Shown piece after piece: positions 27,342-36,548 of a DNA stretch of 64,000 nucleotides; position 1 is the stretch's first letter, and every line of letters starts with the position of its first letter. The stretch is from Pseudomonadota bacterium (lineage in GTDB: Bacteria; Pseudomonadota; Gammaproteobacteria; Steroidobacterales; Steroidobacteraceae), in contig JADIYJ010000001.1 of the NCBI GenBank assembly GCA_016705325.1, positions 26,323 through 90,322 of the forward strand, in the 5' to 3' direction. Under the pieces are notes generated by a model. It made no database searches and was not told the origin of the DNA. It worked only from the letters and a program-made list of their open reading frames with translations. A program made the position numbers and the translations under genes.

Positions 27342-28338
27342 GGCACGGCAACTCGGCGGAGTGGAACGCGCGGCGGTCTTCCTGATGTCGCTCGGTGAGC
27401 AGGGCGCGGCGGCGGTCCTGCGTCATCTCGGGCCCGGTGAAATCCAGCGGCTCGGCTCCGCGATGGCCGAGCTGAAGAACGTGTCACGGCGCCAGGTGGA
27501 GGAAGCCATGGGGGCATTCCTGGGCAGCGTGAACGACGATACGGCGCTTGGCATCGAGAACGACGACTACGTGCGCCGGGTGCTGACCAACGCGCTTGGG
27601 GCGGAACGCGCCACCACGCTGTCGGAGCAGATCTTCACCTCCAATGGCAGCCGGGGCATCGAGACGCTGCGCTTCATGTCGTCGCGCGCCGTCGCCGACA
27701 TCGTGCGCAACGAGCATCCCCAGCTCATCGCAGTGGTGCTGGCACACCTCGACAGCAGGCAAGGTGGTGAGATTCTGGGCCTGCTGCCGCCGGCGACGCA
27801 CGCGGAAGTCGTCCGCCGCGTCGCCAGCCTGTCGGACCTGCAACAGTCGGCGCTGGCAGAACTCGATGAGCTCGTGGAGAAGCGCTCGACCGACAGACCC
27901 GAGAGCAGGCCGGCGCGCTTGAGCGGCCTGAAGAAAGCCGCCGAGATGCTCAACCAGATGGGCGCGGGGCGGGACACCGAGATCCTCGAGCAGTTGAGCG
28001 CGCAGGACCAGGAACTCGGGACCAGGATCCGCGAGCTCATGTTCGTGTTCGAGAATCTGCTGCAGCTCGACGACCGCAGCGTTCAGGCGTTGATGCGTGA
28101 AATCTCGACCGATGTGCTGGTGGTTGCGCTGAAGGGCGCGGATGCCGATGTGCGAGACAAGCTGATGCGCAACATGTCGCAGCGCGCGGCCGAGATCCTC
28201 AAGGACGACATCGAGGCGCGCGGCCCGGTGCGGTTGAGCGAGGTGGAGAGTGCGCAGAAGGAAATCCTCACCACGGTGCAGCGGCTGGCGGAGGAGGGCA
28301 AGGTCATGCTGAGCCGCGGCGGCGAGCAGTTCGTCTGA
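27334..28338 (+). CDS. fliG: Flagellar motor switch protein FliG
   Basis: 334 residues, the usual FliG size. The N-terminal FliF-binding part opens with GVERAAVFLMSLGEQGAAAV. The middle domain has the EHPQ motif in NEHPQLIAVVLAHL. The C-terminal torque domain has VLVVALKGADADVRDKLMRN and MSQRAAEILKDDIEARGPVR, the helix whose charged residues contact the stator. Cytoplasmic C-ring. Confidence 0.96.
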   Translation: MAEARQLGGVERAAVFLMSLGEQGAAAVLRHLGPGEIQRLGSAMAELKNVSRRQVEEAMGAFLGSVNDDTALGIENDDYVRRVLTNALGAERATTLSEQIFTSNGSRGIETLRFMSSRAVADIVRNEHPQLIAVVLAHLDSRQGGEILGLLPPATHAEVVRRVASLSDLQQSALAELDELVEKRSTDRPESRPARLSGLKKAAEMLNQMGAGRDTEILEQLSAQDQELGTRIRELMFVFENLLQLDDRSVQALMREISTDVLVVALKGADADVRDKLMRNMSQRAAEILKDDIEARGPVRLSEVESAQKEILTTVQRLAEEGKVMLSRGGEQFV

Positions 28339-28348
28339 TGCGGGCCGC

Positions 28349-28987
28349 GTGGTGACCGCGCGCATCGTCAATGGCAGTGAGCCGCCGGATTGCACCGCGT
28401 GGGTGCCGCCGACGATGGAGCCGGGCGTCTCCGGGACGGCGGCCCTGACGGCAGGGGAAACGGCGGTGATCCGCCGCAAGGCCCAGGCCGATGGCTACGC
28501 CGCCGGTCGACTCGAGGGCCTCGCAGCCGGACGACAGGAGGCGCAGGAGGCGGCCGGACGACTCACCCTGGTGCTGGACTCGCTGAGCCGGCCATTCACG
28601 GTCCTGGACGCGGCAGTCGAGCAGGAACTGGTCGCGCTCGCGTTTGCGCTCGCGCGCCAGCTCGTGCGGCGCGAACTGAAAGCGGACCCTGGCCAGGTCG
28701 TCGGCATCGTGCGCGACGCGCTGCAGTCGCTGCCGGTGGCCGCCCGGGACATCAAGGTCCATCTCAATCCCGAAGACGCCAAGCTGGTGCGTCAACACCT
28801 GCCGGCCGTCGACCAGGATCGCGCCTGGACCATCGTCGAGGATCCGATGCTGACGCGCGGCGGTGCGCGCGTGGCAACGGCAAGCTCGCAGGTCGACGCG
28901 CGGCTGGAAAGCCGGCTCGGCGCGCTGGTCGTCGAGCTGCTCGGCAGCGATCGCGAGGGCGACCGGGCGGAGCAGGAGTCGCCGTGA
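28349..28987 (+). CDS. fliH: Flagellar assembly protein FliH
   Basis: A 212-residue protein with an Ala/Glu/Gln/Gly-rich segment near residues 45-70 (AAGRLEGLAAGRQEAQEAA), a reduced form of the GxxxG repeat of FliH, and a C-terminal VLI-rich domain with LVALAFALARQLVRRELKA. FliH is the cytosolic regulator of the FliI ATPase. Two tandem GTG codons at 28349 and 28352 are possible starts. The gene overlaps fliI by GTGA. Confidence 0.9.
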   Translation: MVTARIVNGSEPPDCTAWVPPTMEPGVSGTAALTAGETAVIRRKAQADGYAAGRLEGLAAGRQEAQEAAGRLTLVLDSLSRPFTVLDAAVEQELVALAFALARQLVRRELKADPGQVVGIVRDALQSLPVAARDIKVHLNPEDAKLVRQHLPAVDQDRAWTIVEDPMLTRGGARVATASSQVDARLESRLGALVVELLGSDREGDRAEQESP

Positions 28988-30360
28988 CAGCCGTCGAACT
29001 CGCTACCGGCCGCGCGTCGCGCTGGGCGGAACACCTGCGCGTGGCGCGCGAGCGCATCGGCGCGCAGCGTGGCTTCGTGGTCGAGGGCGTGCTGTCGCGC
29101 ATGGTGGGCCTCGCCATGGAAGCGACCGGTGTCGAGGCGCCGGTGGGAACGCTGTTCCTGGTTGAGACGGCCGATGGTCGACGGGCCGAGGCCGAGGTGG
29201 TCGGTTTCGCCGGCGACAGGTTGTTCCTCATGCCGACCGGTGAGACTCGCGGCCTGCGGCCCGGAGCGCGCGTCGTGCCGGCTCGGCACGGACTCGAGGT
29301 TGCGGTTGGCCGCGGCATGCTCGGCCGTGTCGTCGACGGCGCCGGCCGGCCGCTGGACGGTCTCGGTCGCGTCGAGTACGAAACACGCGTGCCGCTCGGC
29401 GGGACGCCGATCAATCCGCTCGCGCGCCGCCTGATCCGCGCGCCGCTCGACGTCGGTGTGCGCTCGATCAACGGACTTTTCACCGTGGGCCGCGGGCAGC
29501 GCATCGGCCTGTTCGCCGGCAGCGGCGTCGGCAAGAGTGTCCTGCTCGGCATGATGACGCGATTCACGACCGCGGATGTCGTCGTCGTCGGCCTGATCGG
29601 CGAGCGCGGCCGCGAAGTCGGTGAGTTCGTGACGGAGATCCTCGGGTCCGATGGGCTGCGCCGTGCGGTGGTCGTGGCTGCGCCCGCGGACCATCCTCCC
29701 CTGATGCGGCTGCACGCGGCATGGCTCGCGACAGCGGTAGCGGAGCATTTTCGTGACCAGGGCTGCGAGGTGCTGCTGCTCATGGATTCGCTGACGCGCT
29801 TCGCGCAGGCCCAGCGCGAGATCGCGCTGGCGGTCGGCGAGCCGCCGGTCACCAAGGGCTACCCGCCGTCGGTGTTCGCCCGCCTGCCGCATCTGGTTGA
29901 GCGCGCGGGCAATGGCACGACGGCGCGCGGCTCGATCACCGCGTTCTATACGGTGCTGGTGGAGGGTGACGATCAGGCCGACCCGATCGCCGACGCGAGC
30001 CGGGCAATCCTCGACGGCCACATCGTGCTGTCGCGTGCCCTGGCGGAAGCAGGGATCTATCCCGCGATCGACGTCGAGGCCTCCATCAGCCGCGTGATGC
30101 AGCAGATCACGACTGCGGAGCACCTGCGCCTCGCGCAGCGGCTGCGTCAGCTCTACTCGCAGTACCAGCGCAACCGTGACCTGATCGCCGTCGGCGCGTA
30201 CAAGAAAGGGACGGACGCGCGCATCGACACGGCCATCGATGCCTGGCCCGGGGTCCTGCGCTACCTGGAGCAGAACATGCAGGCCAAGGTCAGCCTCGAG
30301 CAGGGCCTGGCGGACCTGGCGCAGCTGCTGGCCGCTGTGCCCGAGACCGCCTTTGCGTGA
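28984..30360 (+). CDS. fliI: Flagellar type III export ATPase FliI
   Basis: GTG at 28984, overlapping the fliH stop, gives 458 residues. The P-loop AGSGVGKS is at 178-185, followed by VVGLIGERGREVGEFVTEIL, the Walker B region VLLLMDSLTRFAQAQREI and the C-terminal LRQLYSQYQRNRDLIAVGAY. It forms the hexameric ATPase that readies substrates for the export gate. The much longer open frame upstream is only the overlap through fliH. Confidence 0.96.
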   Translation: MTAVELATGRASRWAEHLRVARERIGAQRGFVVEGVLSRMVGLAMEATGVEAPVGTLFLVETADGRRAEAEVVGFAGDRLFLMPTGETRGLRPGARVVPARHGLEVAVGRGMLGRVVDGAGRPLDGLGRVEYETRVPLGGTPINPLARRLIRAPLDVGVRSINGLFTVGRGQRIGLFAGSGVGKSVLLGMMTRFTTADVVVVGLIGERGREVGEFVTEILGSDGLRRAVVVAAPADHPPLMRLHAAWLATAVAEHFRDQGCEVLLLMDSLTRFAQAQREIALAVGEPPVTKGYPPSVFARLPHLVERAGNGTTARGSITAFYTVLVEGDDQADPIADASRAILDGHIVLSRALAEAGIYPAIDVEASISRVMQQITTAEHLRLAQRLRQLYSQYQRNRDLIAVGAYKKGTDARIDTAIDAWPGVLRYLEQNMQAKVSLEQGLADLAQLLAAVPETAFA

Positions 30361-30409
30361 TGCGAGGCACAGCACAATTGCCGTTCGTGCCAATGAGCGT
30401 GATTGATCC

Positions 30410-30853
30410 ATGACGCGATCGAACCGTCTGCTGCCACTGGTGGCGAATGCCAACGAGCGGATCGAGGAGTCCGCAAGGGCTGTCGCGGCCGCACGCGAAG
30501 TGCTCGCCCGGCAGGAAGCCCGCCTCGCCGAGCTCATGAACTATCGACAGCAGTACGAGCACAGCGCTGCCACGGCGCAATCGACCAGGTTCTTCAGCGT
30601 GGCGAACTCCCGTGCGTTCCTGGCCCAGCTCGACGAGGCGGTCAGACAACAGGAGGCCCGCGTCAGCTCTGTACGCGAGGACCTCGAGCGCACGCTCGAT
30701 GCCTGGTCGAAGCTGCGCAAGGAAGCCCGCGCGATGGAGCAATTGGTGGATCGGTTTGTCAGCGACGAACGCCGGCAGGCCGAGCGAGTGGAACAGCGGC
30801 ACGTCGACGACTCGGTCGGGACGCGCACCGCGGGGCGTGGCCCGGTCGAGTGA
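30410..30853 (+). CDS. fliJ: Flagellar export protein FliJ
   Basis: A 147-residue coiled-coil protein rich in Glu, Arg, Ala and Gln, with no globular motif, as expected for FliJ, the central stalk of the export ATPase. Position directly after fliI supports the name. The C-terminal 25 residues are polar and probably unstructured. A sigma-54 promoter for the next gene begins 7 bases after its stop codon. Confidence 0.88.
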   Translation: MTRSNRLLPLVANANERIEESARAVAAAREVLARQEARLAELMNYRQQYEHSAATAQSTRFFSVANSRAFLAQLDEAVRQQEARVSSVREDLERTLDAWSKLRKEARAMEQLVDRFVSDERRQAERVEQRHVDDSVGTRTAGRGPVE

Positions 30854-30859
30854 CGCGAT

Positions 30860-30875
30860 TGGCACGCCACTTGCT
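30860..30875 (+). promoter_or_regulatory. Sigma-54 promoter for fliK
   Basis: TGGCACGCCACTTGCT is a perfect -24/-12 element, 51 bases before the TTG taken as the fliK start. It would set fliK apart from the upstream fliE-J transcript. Confidence 0.9.
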
Positions 30876-30925
30876 GTGTCTCGACCGGGCAGGTCGCCCA
30901 CGCGATTCCCCGACGGTGCAGAGAC

Positions 30926-32158
30926 TTGGATTCCACAGCCGCACTCGCTCTTCCGCCCGCAAGCCCGGAACCGTCGTCAGGCAAGGCGCAAGGACCGCTG
31001 CTGTCGCGCCGGCCCGTGGCAGTGGATTTTGATGCGCTGCTGGCCGGGTCACTCGCGACCGGCTTGCCGTTCGCGGTTCCTCAGCCGCTGCCGTTGAGCG
31101 GCGTCTCCTTGCCGGCACCCGGCCAGATCTTGCCGCCCGACGGTCCGCGTGCCGTCGTCAGCACCGACCTGCTTGCGAGGCAGGGTACGCTGACCGCGCC
31201 CGTGCTGGCGGCACCGACAATTCCCGCCGCTGCCTCGCAGGAGCAATTCGCGAGCGCGTTGCAGCTGCCAGCCCCGGATGCGCAGGCGCCGACCGTCGGC
31301 CAACCGGCGCCGAACCCGGCAGCTCCACGGCCGCTGCCAGCGCTTGGGCCGACTCCGGTTGCCGACACGGAACCGCCCCCGCCGCCCACCGTCGCAGCAG
31401 TCGTTGCGACCAGCGTGGCGGCGGTCGAGGCACCGCCGGCCGCCGCCGCCGCGGTTGCTGCCAAGGGTGGCACCGCCGCGGATGCGGTCGGCCAGCGACG
31501 CGAAGTCAGCGTGGCGCCGGGCAGCCGTCCAGCGCCGGAGGCGAGTGTCGCGCGACCTGCAACCGATGCCGTTGCCGCGTCCGCGACCGCGGAGCGCAAG
31601 GAGGCTGACCCGCAACCCGGCCTGGAACGGCAGGCGTCAGACCCGGGCACGCTGGCGGGGCAGGCGGCGCTGCGACCGGAGAGGACGCTGTTGCACGAGG
31701 CACCCGCCACGGCGCCGGAACCCGCGCGGGACGGCATCAGAGAGCAGCTCGGGACGCCACGCTGGCAGCACGAACTCGGCCAACGGCTGGTCACCCTCGC
31801 CGGGCAAGGTGTCCGCGAAGTGCGGCTGCAGTTGCATCCGGAACACCTCGGGCCGCTCGAAGTGCGAATCACGCTGCACGATTCACAGGTGGGCCTGTGG
31901 TTCGGTGCCCAGCATGTCGAAACGCGCGATGCCCTCGAGCAGTCCCTGCCACGCCTGCGCGAAATGTTCGCCCAGGGTGGCCTGACGATGGCCGACGCGT
32001 CGGTTGCGCAGCACCAGCACGACCGTGGCAGCCAGACCGCAACCGCGCCGGACGCGGCCTGGAGCACGCCCGCTCACGCCGGCGCTGCGCAGTCCATGGA
32101 GCCCGTGCGCACTGGGTCAACCAGACAGACCGTCAGGCTGGTCGACGAGTACGCCTGA
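30926..32158 (+). CDS. fliK: Flagellar hook-length control protein FliK
   Basis: A 410-residue protein starting at a TTG codon. The first 265 residues are Pro/Ala/Thr-rich and low in complexity, the expected extended ruler region. The C-terminal domain (about 270-370) has LVTLAGQGVREVRLQLHPEH, then LGPLEVRITL, the FliK_C signature. FliK measures hook length and triggers FlhB to switch export from hook to filament substrates. No in-frame ATG nearby gives a better start. Confidence 0.92.
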   Translation: MDSTAALALPPASPEPSSGKAQGPLLSRRPVAVDFDALLAGSLATGLPFAVPQPLPLSGVSLPAPGQILPPDGPRAVVSTDLLARQGTLTAPVLAAPTIPAAASQEQFASALQLPAPDAQAPTVGQPAPNPAAPRPLPALGPTPVADTEPPPPPTVAAVVATSVAAVEAPPAAAAAVAAKGGTAADAVGQRREVSVAPGSRPAPEASVARPATDAVAASATAERKEADPQPGLERQASDPGTLAGQAALRPERTLLHEAPATAPEPARDGIREQLGTPRWQHELGQRLVTLAGQGVREVRLQLHPEHLGPLEVRITLHDSQVGLWFGAQHVETRDALEQSLPRLREMFAQGGLTMADASVAQHQHDRGSQTATAPDAAWSTPAHAGAAQSMEPVRTGSTRQTVRLVDEYA

Positions 32159-32323
32159 CGTTGGCTGGCAGTCCAGCTCGCGTCATGGCGGCCGGTGCCG
32201 ACGACGAGAAACCGACGCCTCGGCGTCGGACTTCCAACGCGCCCGCGGCCTGCGCCGTGCGCAACCGCCGATCCCCCGGCCCAACTCATTGAATACATGG
32301 GTCATTCAACGTGCCGACAGGGC

Positions 32324-32339
32324 TGGCACGTTGTTTGCT
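32324..32339 (+). promoter_or_regulatory. Sigma-54 promoter for the fliL-fliA operon
   Basis: TGGCACGTTGTTTGCT is a perfect -24/-12 element, 38 bases upstream of the fliL start codon. From here tightly spaced genes continue to fliA and perhaps to the DUF2802 gene. Confidence 0.92.
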
Positions 32340-32376
32340 CATAGATACCTCGAGGACATCTCGGCGGAGCTCTCGA

Positions 32377-32952
32377 ATGGCGGTTCCCGAAGCAAAGATC
32401 GAAGAAGTGGTGGCGGCGACGACGACGGCCGTGCAGCGCGGTGGTCGCGCGAGCGGCGTCCTGTCGGTACTGCTCCAGGGGCTCGGCCTCACGCTGGTCG
32501 TGGCCGCGGGGACGCTCGCTGGCCAGTTTCTCTACGGGCTGCTCGGGCACGCCGAGCGCGTGCCGGCCGTGCACGACGCTGCGGACGCCGGCAAGAAGCC
32601 GGTGCAGGCGGAGGTCAAGAAGAAAGCGCCGGACGGGCCGCCCGTCTATCACGCATTCGAACCGCTGGTCGTGAACTTCGAGGAGTCCGGCGAGCTGCGT
32701 TTCCTGCAGCTCACGGTGGAGGTCATGGCGCACGATCCCAAGGCCATTGCCGCCGTGCAGGCAAACACGCCGTTCCTGCGCAACAACCTCCTGCTCCTGA
32801 TCGGCAGCAGGGACTTGAAGCAGCTCCTGACGCGCGAGGGCAAGGAGCAGCTGCGCGCGCTTGCGCTGGCCGAGGTTCGCGCGGTCCTGCAGAAGGTGAG
32901 TCCTGAGAGCGAGATTGAGGACGTCTATTTTTCCAGCTTCGTCATGCAGTGA
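32377..32952 (+). CDS. fliL: Flagellar basal-body associated protein FliL
   Basis: From the ATG at 32377, 191 residues: a short cytoplasmic tail, one transmembrane helix near 29-52, and a periplasmic domain with YHAFEPLVVNFEESGELRFL and the C-terminal VYFSSFVMQ. FliL surrounds the stator units and supports torque under load. The in-frame codon at 32311 lies upstream of the sigma-54 promoter and cannot be used from it, which decides for 32377. Confidence 0.93.
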   Translation: MAVPEAKIEEVVAATTTAVQRGGRASGVLSVLLQGLGLTLVVAAGTLAGQFLYGLLGHAERVPAVHDAADAGKKPVQAEVKKKAPDGPPVYHAFEPLVVNFEESGELRFLQLTVEVMAHDPKAIAAVQANTPFLRNNLLLLIGSRDLKQLLTREGKEQLRALALAEVRAVLQKVSPESEIEDVYFSSFVMQ

Positions 32953-33003
32953 CAGCGCGGTATCGCGCGTTGCAGAGATTCATGCACAAAGGAATTCCGG
33001 CCG

Positions 33004-34047
33004 ATGTCTGAGGATCCGCAGCAGGCGCCTGTGCGGGGCGACGCGCAGCGCCATCCCGCCGACGTAATCTCCCCTGACGAGGTCGCGGCGCTGCTCGACG
33101 GCGTCAAGTCCGGCACCGTCGCCACCGACGCCGGGCACGCCGCCGACGGGCCGGTGCGGCCATACGATTTCGCGGCTGGCGAGCACATCGTCCGCGGCCG
33201 CCTCGTGACGCTGGACCTGATCAACGAACGCTTCGCGCGCGGCTTGCGCACGAACCTCGAGCGCCTGGTCCACCGTCCGGTCGAGGTCGCCGACCAGGGT
33301 GCGCAGCACCAGCGCTTCGCCGACGCGATCGGCGCCGTCAAGGTTCCGAGCGCGCTCTATGTCGTGAACTACAAGCCGCTGGCCTGCCAGGGACTGCTGG
33401 TACTGGACGCTGCGCTGGTGGGGGCTCTGACCGACGCATTCTTCGGTGGCACCGGTCGGGACGTACGCCACGCGGCAGGCGCCGAGTTGACGCCCGGCGA
33501 ATGGCGGCTGGCGACGAAGTGCTTCGAGCTGTGCGTGGCCGAGTTGCGCACCGCCTGGTCCAGCGTGGTGCCGCTGGAGGTCGAACTGGTGCGGCTCGAG
33601 AGCAACCCGCAGTTCGCTGCAATCGTGCCGGCCAGCGCACCGATGCTGGTGCGACGGTTTCGCATCAGTCTCGAGGCAACTGGCGAGCTCACGCTGCTGC
33701 TGCCGCTGGCCGGACTCGACGCAGTGCGCGAGCAGCTGCAGTCGGCCACGCCGGGCAAGCCCGGTCGCCAGTGCCGGCCGGACCTTGAGGCCGCCCTCAA
33801 GGACAGCGTGCTGCAGCTCGAGACCGTCTTCTCGCGCATCGAAATCACCCTGGGAACTCTGGTCAACCTGCGGCCGGGAGACGTGATCGAGATCGAGCGC
33901 CCCGACAACGTCCTCGTGCTTGCGGACGGACAACCCGTCTTCAGCGCGCGCTATGGCATCTCTTCCGGTCGCAATGCCGTGCAGGTGCTGGGGCCGGCCG
34001 TGCGGCAGCCGCAGGCACGAACCAATCCTGAAAGGAAGACCGCATGA
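33004..34047 (+). CDS. fliM: Flagellar motor switch protein FliM
   Basis: A 347-residue protein with the CheY-P binding peptide SPDEVAALL at 23-31, the middle domain with LTDAFFGGTGRDVRHAAG (family GGxG motif), and the C-terminal SpoA/FliN-like domain ending near EIERPDNVLVLADGQPVFSA. FliM is the C-ring subunit that receives the chemotaxis signal. An intact CheY-binding peptide implies a working cheY elsewhere, since none is in this cluster. Overlaps fliN by 4 bases. Confidence 0.96.
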   Translation: MSEDPQQAPVRGDAQRHPADVISPDEVAALLDGVKSGTVATDAGHAADGPVRPYDFAAGEHIVRGRLVTLDLINERFARGLRTNLERLVHRPVEVADQGAQHQRFADAIGAVKVPSALYVVNYKPLACQGLLVLDAALVGALTDAFFGGTGRDVRHAAGAELTPGEWRLATKCFELCVAELRTAWSSVVPLEVELVRLESNPQFAAIVPASAPMLVRRFRISLEATGELTLLLPLAGLDAVREQLQSATPGKPGRQCRPDLEAALKDSVLQLETVFSRIEITLGTLVNLRPGDVIEIERPDNVLVLADGQPVFSARYGISSGRNAVQVLGPAVRQPQARTNPERKTA

Positions 34048-34391
34048 CCGAATCGGCAGCCGACCGGGGTTCCACGCGAGCGGAATTCGCCCACCTGCAG
34101 AGCCAGCCTGCGGCCGCAGGGGGCGATGCCGAGATCAACATTGACTCGATACTCGACGTCAAGCTGATGCTGACGCTCGAAGTGGGTCGCACCAGGATCA
34201 GCGTGCGCGAGCTGTTGTCGCTCACGCCCGGTTCCGTCGTTGAACTCGACAGGCAGGCGGGCGAGCCACTCGACCTGTACGTCAACGGCGTCCTCGTGGC
34301 GCGCGGCGAGGTCGTCGTCGTGAACGACCGCTTCGGCCTGCGGCTGACCGAGGTCGTCAGTGCCAGCGATCGTGTGCGCAACCTGAGATAG
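34044..34391 (+). CDS. fliN: Flagellar motor switch protein FliN
   Basis: 115 residues. The C-terminal SpoA domain has ILDVKLMLTLEVGRTRISVR, LLSLTPGSVVELDRQAGEPL and VLVARGEVVVVNDRFGLRLT, all diagnostic for FliN. It forms the base of the C-ring and docks the FliH-FliI complex. ATGA overlap with fliM; fliO follows after 6 bases. Confidence 0.96.
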   Translation: MTESAADRGSTRAEFAHLQSQPAAAGGDAEINIDSILDVKLMLTLEVGRTRISVRELLSLTPGSVVELDRQAGEPLDLYVNGVLVARGEVVVVNDRFGLRLTEVVSASDRVRNLR

Positions 34392-34397
34392 GCGGAC

Positions 34398-34739
34398 ATG
34401 AACAGCGTCGCTGTAGCGCAAGGACTGCTGAGCCTGCTGTGCGTGATCGGGCTCATCCTCCTGCTCGGCTGGCTGCTGCGCGGTCGCCTGCGCCCGTTGC
34501 GTGCCGGCAGCCGGCATTCGCTCCAGGTCCTTGCGCAGCTGGCGCTCGGTGCGCGCGAACGCATCGTCGTCGTCCAGGTGGGCGAGGAGCAGCTGCTGGT
34601 GGGCGTCAGTCCCGGCGGTCTGCGCACGCTGCTGGTGCTGTCGCGGCCGCTGCAGGTCGAGACCGGCGTCACCGCACCGGCGGCCAGCTTCGCGCAGCGG
34701 GTCCGGGATGCAATGCATGGGGGCGCGGAAACGGCATGA
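34398..34739 (+). CDS. fliO: Flagellar export assembly protein FliO
   Basis: A 113-residue protein with one N-terminal transmembrane helix near residues 9-27, followed by a cytoplasmic domain with LQVLAQLALGARERIVVVQV and EEQLLVGVSPGGLRTLLVL, the FliO pattern. FliO is a scaffold for FliP pentamer assembly and is not in the finished gate. Overlaps fliP by ATGA. Confidence 0.9.
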   Translation: MNSVAVAQGLLSLLCVIGLILLLGWLLRGRLRPLRAGSRHSLQVLAQLALGARERIVVVQVGEEQLLVGVSPGGLRTLLVLSRPLQVETGVTAPAASFAQRVRDAMHGGAETA

Positions 34740-35479
34740 GGATCATCGGGCGCATTGCTCTCGCGATCGTGGCGGTTGCGGCAGTCCCGGCGGCGTACGC
34801 CGCCGAGGTGCCTCTCCTGACGATCGAGTCGCCGGCGGGACCGCAGACCTGGAGCCTGTCGCTGCAGGTCCTGGTCCTGATGACCCTGCTGACGGTACTG
34901 CCGGCCATCGTGCTGTCGATGACCGCGTTTCCGCGCATCGTCATCGTGCTCGCGATCCTGCGGCAGGCGCTCGGCATGCCGCAGACACCGCCGAACCAGG
35001 TCCTGATCGGGCTGGCGCTGTTCCTGAGCTTCTTCGTGATGTCGCCGGTGCTCGATCGCATCTACACCGAGGGCGTCAAGCCGTACTCCGACAAGCAGAT
35101 CACGCTCGAGCAGGGGCTGGCCAACGGCATTGTGCCCTTGCGTCAGTTCATGCTCGGCCAGGTGCGTGAGTCCGACCTGGAGCGCTTCAACGAGATCGCC
35201 GGCGATCGCAGTCACGACAGCGCCGACGCGATACCGCTGACCACGATCGTGCCGGCATTCATGATCAGCGAGCTCAAGACGGCGTTCCAGATCGGCTTCG
35301 TCATCTTTATCCCGTTCGTCATCATCGACCTGGTCGTTGCCAGCGTACTGATGTCGATGGGCATGGTGATGCTCTCGCCGATGCTGGTGTCCCTGCCATT
35401 CAAGCTGATGCTGTTCGTGCTGGTGGACGGCTGGTCACTGCTGGTCGGCACGCTGGCGGCCAGCTTCCTGGCAACCTGA
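34736..35479 (+). CDS. fliP: Flagellar export gate protein FliP
   Basis: 247 residues with a cleavable signal ending AAYA near residue 22, then four hydrophobic helices. Family signatures are VLSMTAFPRIVIVLAILRQA, TPPNQVLIGLALFLSFFVM and the C-terminal MLSPMLVSLPFKLMLFVLVD. Core of the FliPQR export gate. Start ATG at 34736 overlaps the fliO stop codon. Confidence 0.96.
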   Translation: MRIIGRIALAIVAVAAVPAAYAAEVPLLTIESPAGPQTWSLSLQVLVLMTLLTVLPAIVLSMTAFPRIVIVLAILRQALGMPQTPPNQVLIGLALFLSFFVMSPVLDRIYTEGVKPYSDKQITLEQGLANGIVPLRQFMLGQVRESDLERFNEIAGDRSHDSADAIPLTTIVPAFMISELKTAFQIGFVIFIPFVIIDLVVASVLMSMGMVMLSPMLVSLPFKLMLFVLVDGWSLLVGTLAASFLAT

Positions 35480-35488
35480 GGCACTGCC

Positions 35489-35761
35489 GTGACACCAGAA
35501 GCCGTCATGAGCCTCGGCCAGCGCGCACTGGAACTCACGATCCTGATCTCCGCGCCGCTGCTGCTGTCGGCGCTGGTCACCGGGGTCGTCATCGGCATGC
35601 TGCAGGCGGCAACCCAGATCCACGAGATGACGCTGTCGTTCATCCCGAAGCTGCTGGTCCTGTCAGCGGCGCTGTTCGTCGCGGGGCCATGGATGCTGGG
35701 GATGCTCGTCGACTTCACGCGCGAGCTGTACGCAGGCATCCCGGCAATGATCCTGGAATGA
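35489..35761 (+). CDS. fliQ: Flagellar export gate protein FliQ
   Basis: 90 residues, the family length, with two transmembrane helices (about 15-38 and 50-72) and the FliQ signature VVIGMLQAATQIHEMTLSFI. Starts at a GTG 9 bases after fliP. It winds with FliP and FliR into the export gate helix. Confidence 0.95.
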   Translation: MTPEAVMSLGQRALELTILISAPLLLSALVTGVVIGMLQAATQIHEMTLSFIPKLLVLSAALFVAGPWMLGMLVDFTRELYAGIPAMILE

Positions 35762-35774
35762 GCCCGCGACGCAC

Positions 35775-36548
35775 ATGCTGATCAGCGCCATCGAGCTGCA
35801 GGAATGGCTGTTGCGCTTCGTCGGCGCCTTCGCGCGCGTCGGCGCCGCGATGATGGTCGCGCCGATCTTCGGTGCCGGCCTGGTGGCGATGCGCATCCGT
35901 CTCGTTGCCGCCGCGCTGGTGACCGTGCTGGTCATGACGGCGCTGCCGGCGGCGACCGCGCCAGTCGAGCCGCTGGGGCCGCTGCAGCTCTTCAAGGAAG
36001 TGATGCTGGGCGCGGCCATCGGCTTCGTCGTCCAGACGGCGTTCGACGTGCTGGTGATGGCGGGCCAGGTCATCGGGTTGAGCATGGGCCTGGGCTTCGC
36101 CAACCTGATCGACCCGCAGCACGGAGTGACGGTGCCCGTCATCGGTCAGCTGTACCTGCTGCTTGCGCTGCTGATCTTCGTCACCATCAACGGGCACATC
36201 GCCTTCATCGAGCTGCTGGCGGGCAGCTTCAAGGCCATGCCGGTCGGCTCGGCCATGCTGGACGAGCGCAACCTCGCCACGCTGATCGCCTGGGGCGGGC
36301 GCGTCTTTTCCGGCGGGCTGCAGGTCGCGCTGCCCGCGGTCGTCGCCATGACAGTGGTCAACGTCGCATTCGGCGTGATGAGCCGGGCGGCGCCGCAACT
36401 GAACCTGTTCGGGGTCGGCTTTCCGATCACCATCATTCTCGGCTTCATGACGCTCTGGATGTCGTTGGAGTCACTGGCCCCGACCTTCGGTGCAATTCTG
36501 GACGAGGCGCTGGACATTGCCGGCGCCCTCGCCCAGGGAGCCGGCTGA
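35775..36548 (+). CDS. fliR: Flagellar export gate protein FliR
   Basis: A 257-residue membrane protein with about six hydrophobic helices. FliR marks include FVGAFARVGAAMMVAPIFGA, SMGLGFANLIDPQHGVTVPV and GVGFPITIILGFMTLWMSLE. Single copy in the FliPQR gate. Its stop codon overlaps the flhB start by one base. Confidence 0.95.
   Translation: MLISAIELQEWLLRFVGAFARVGAAMMVAPIFGAGLVAMRIRLVAAALVTVLVMTALPAATAPVEPLGPLQLFKEVMLGAAIGFVVQTAFDVLVMAGQVIGLSMGLGFANLIDPQHGVTVPVIGQLYLLLALLIFVTINGHIAFIELLAGSFKAMPVGSAMLDERNLATLIAWGGRVFSGGLQVALPAVVAMTVVNVAFGVMSRAAPQLNLFGVGFPITIILGFMTLWMSLESLAPTFGAILDEALDIAGALAQGAG

Noticed and set aside
30368..30390. GGCAC and TTGC near 30368, a possible sigma-54 site before fliJ
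   Set aside because: The distance between the boxes is 7 bases rather than 5, which sigma-54 does not accept.
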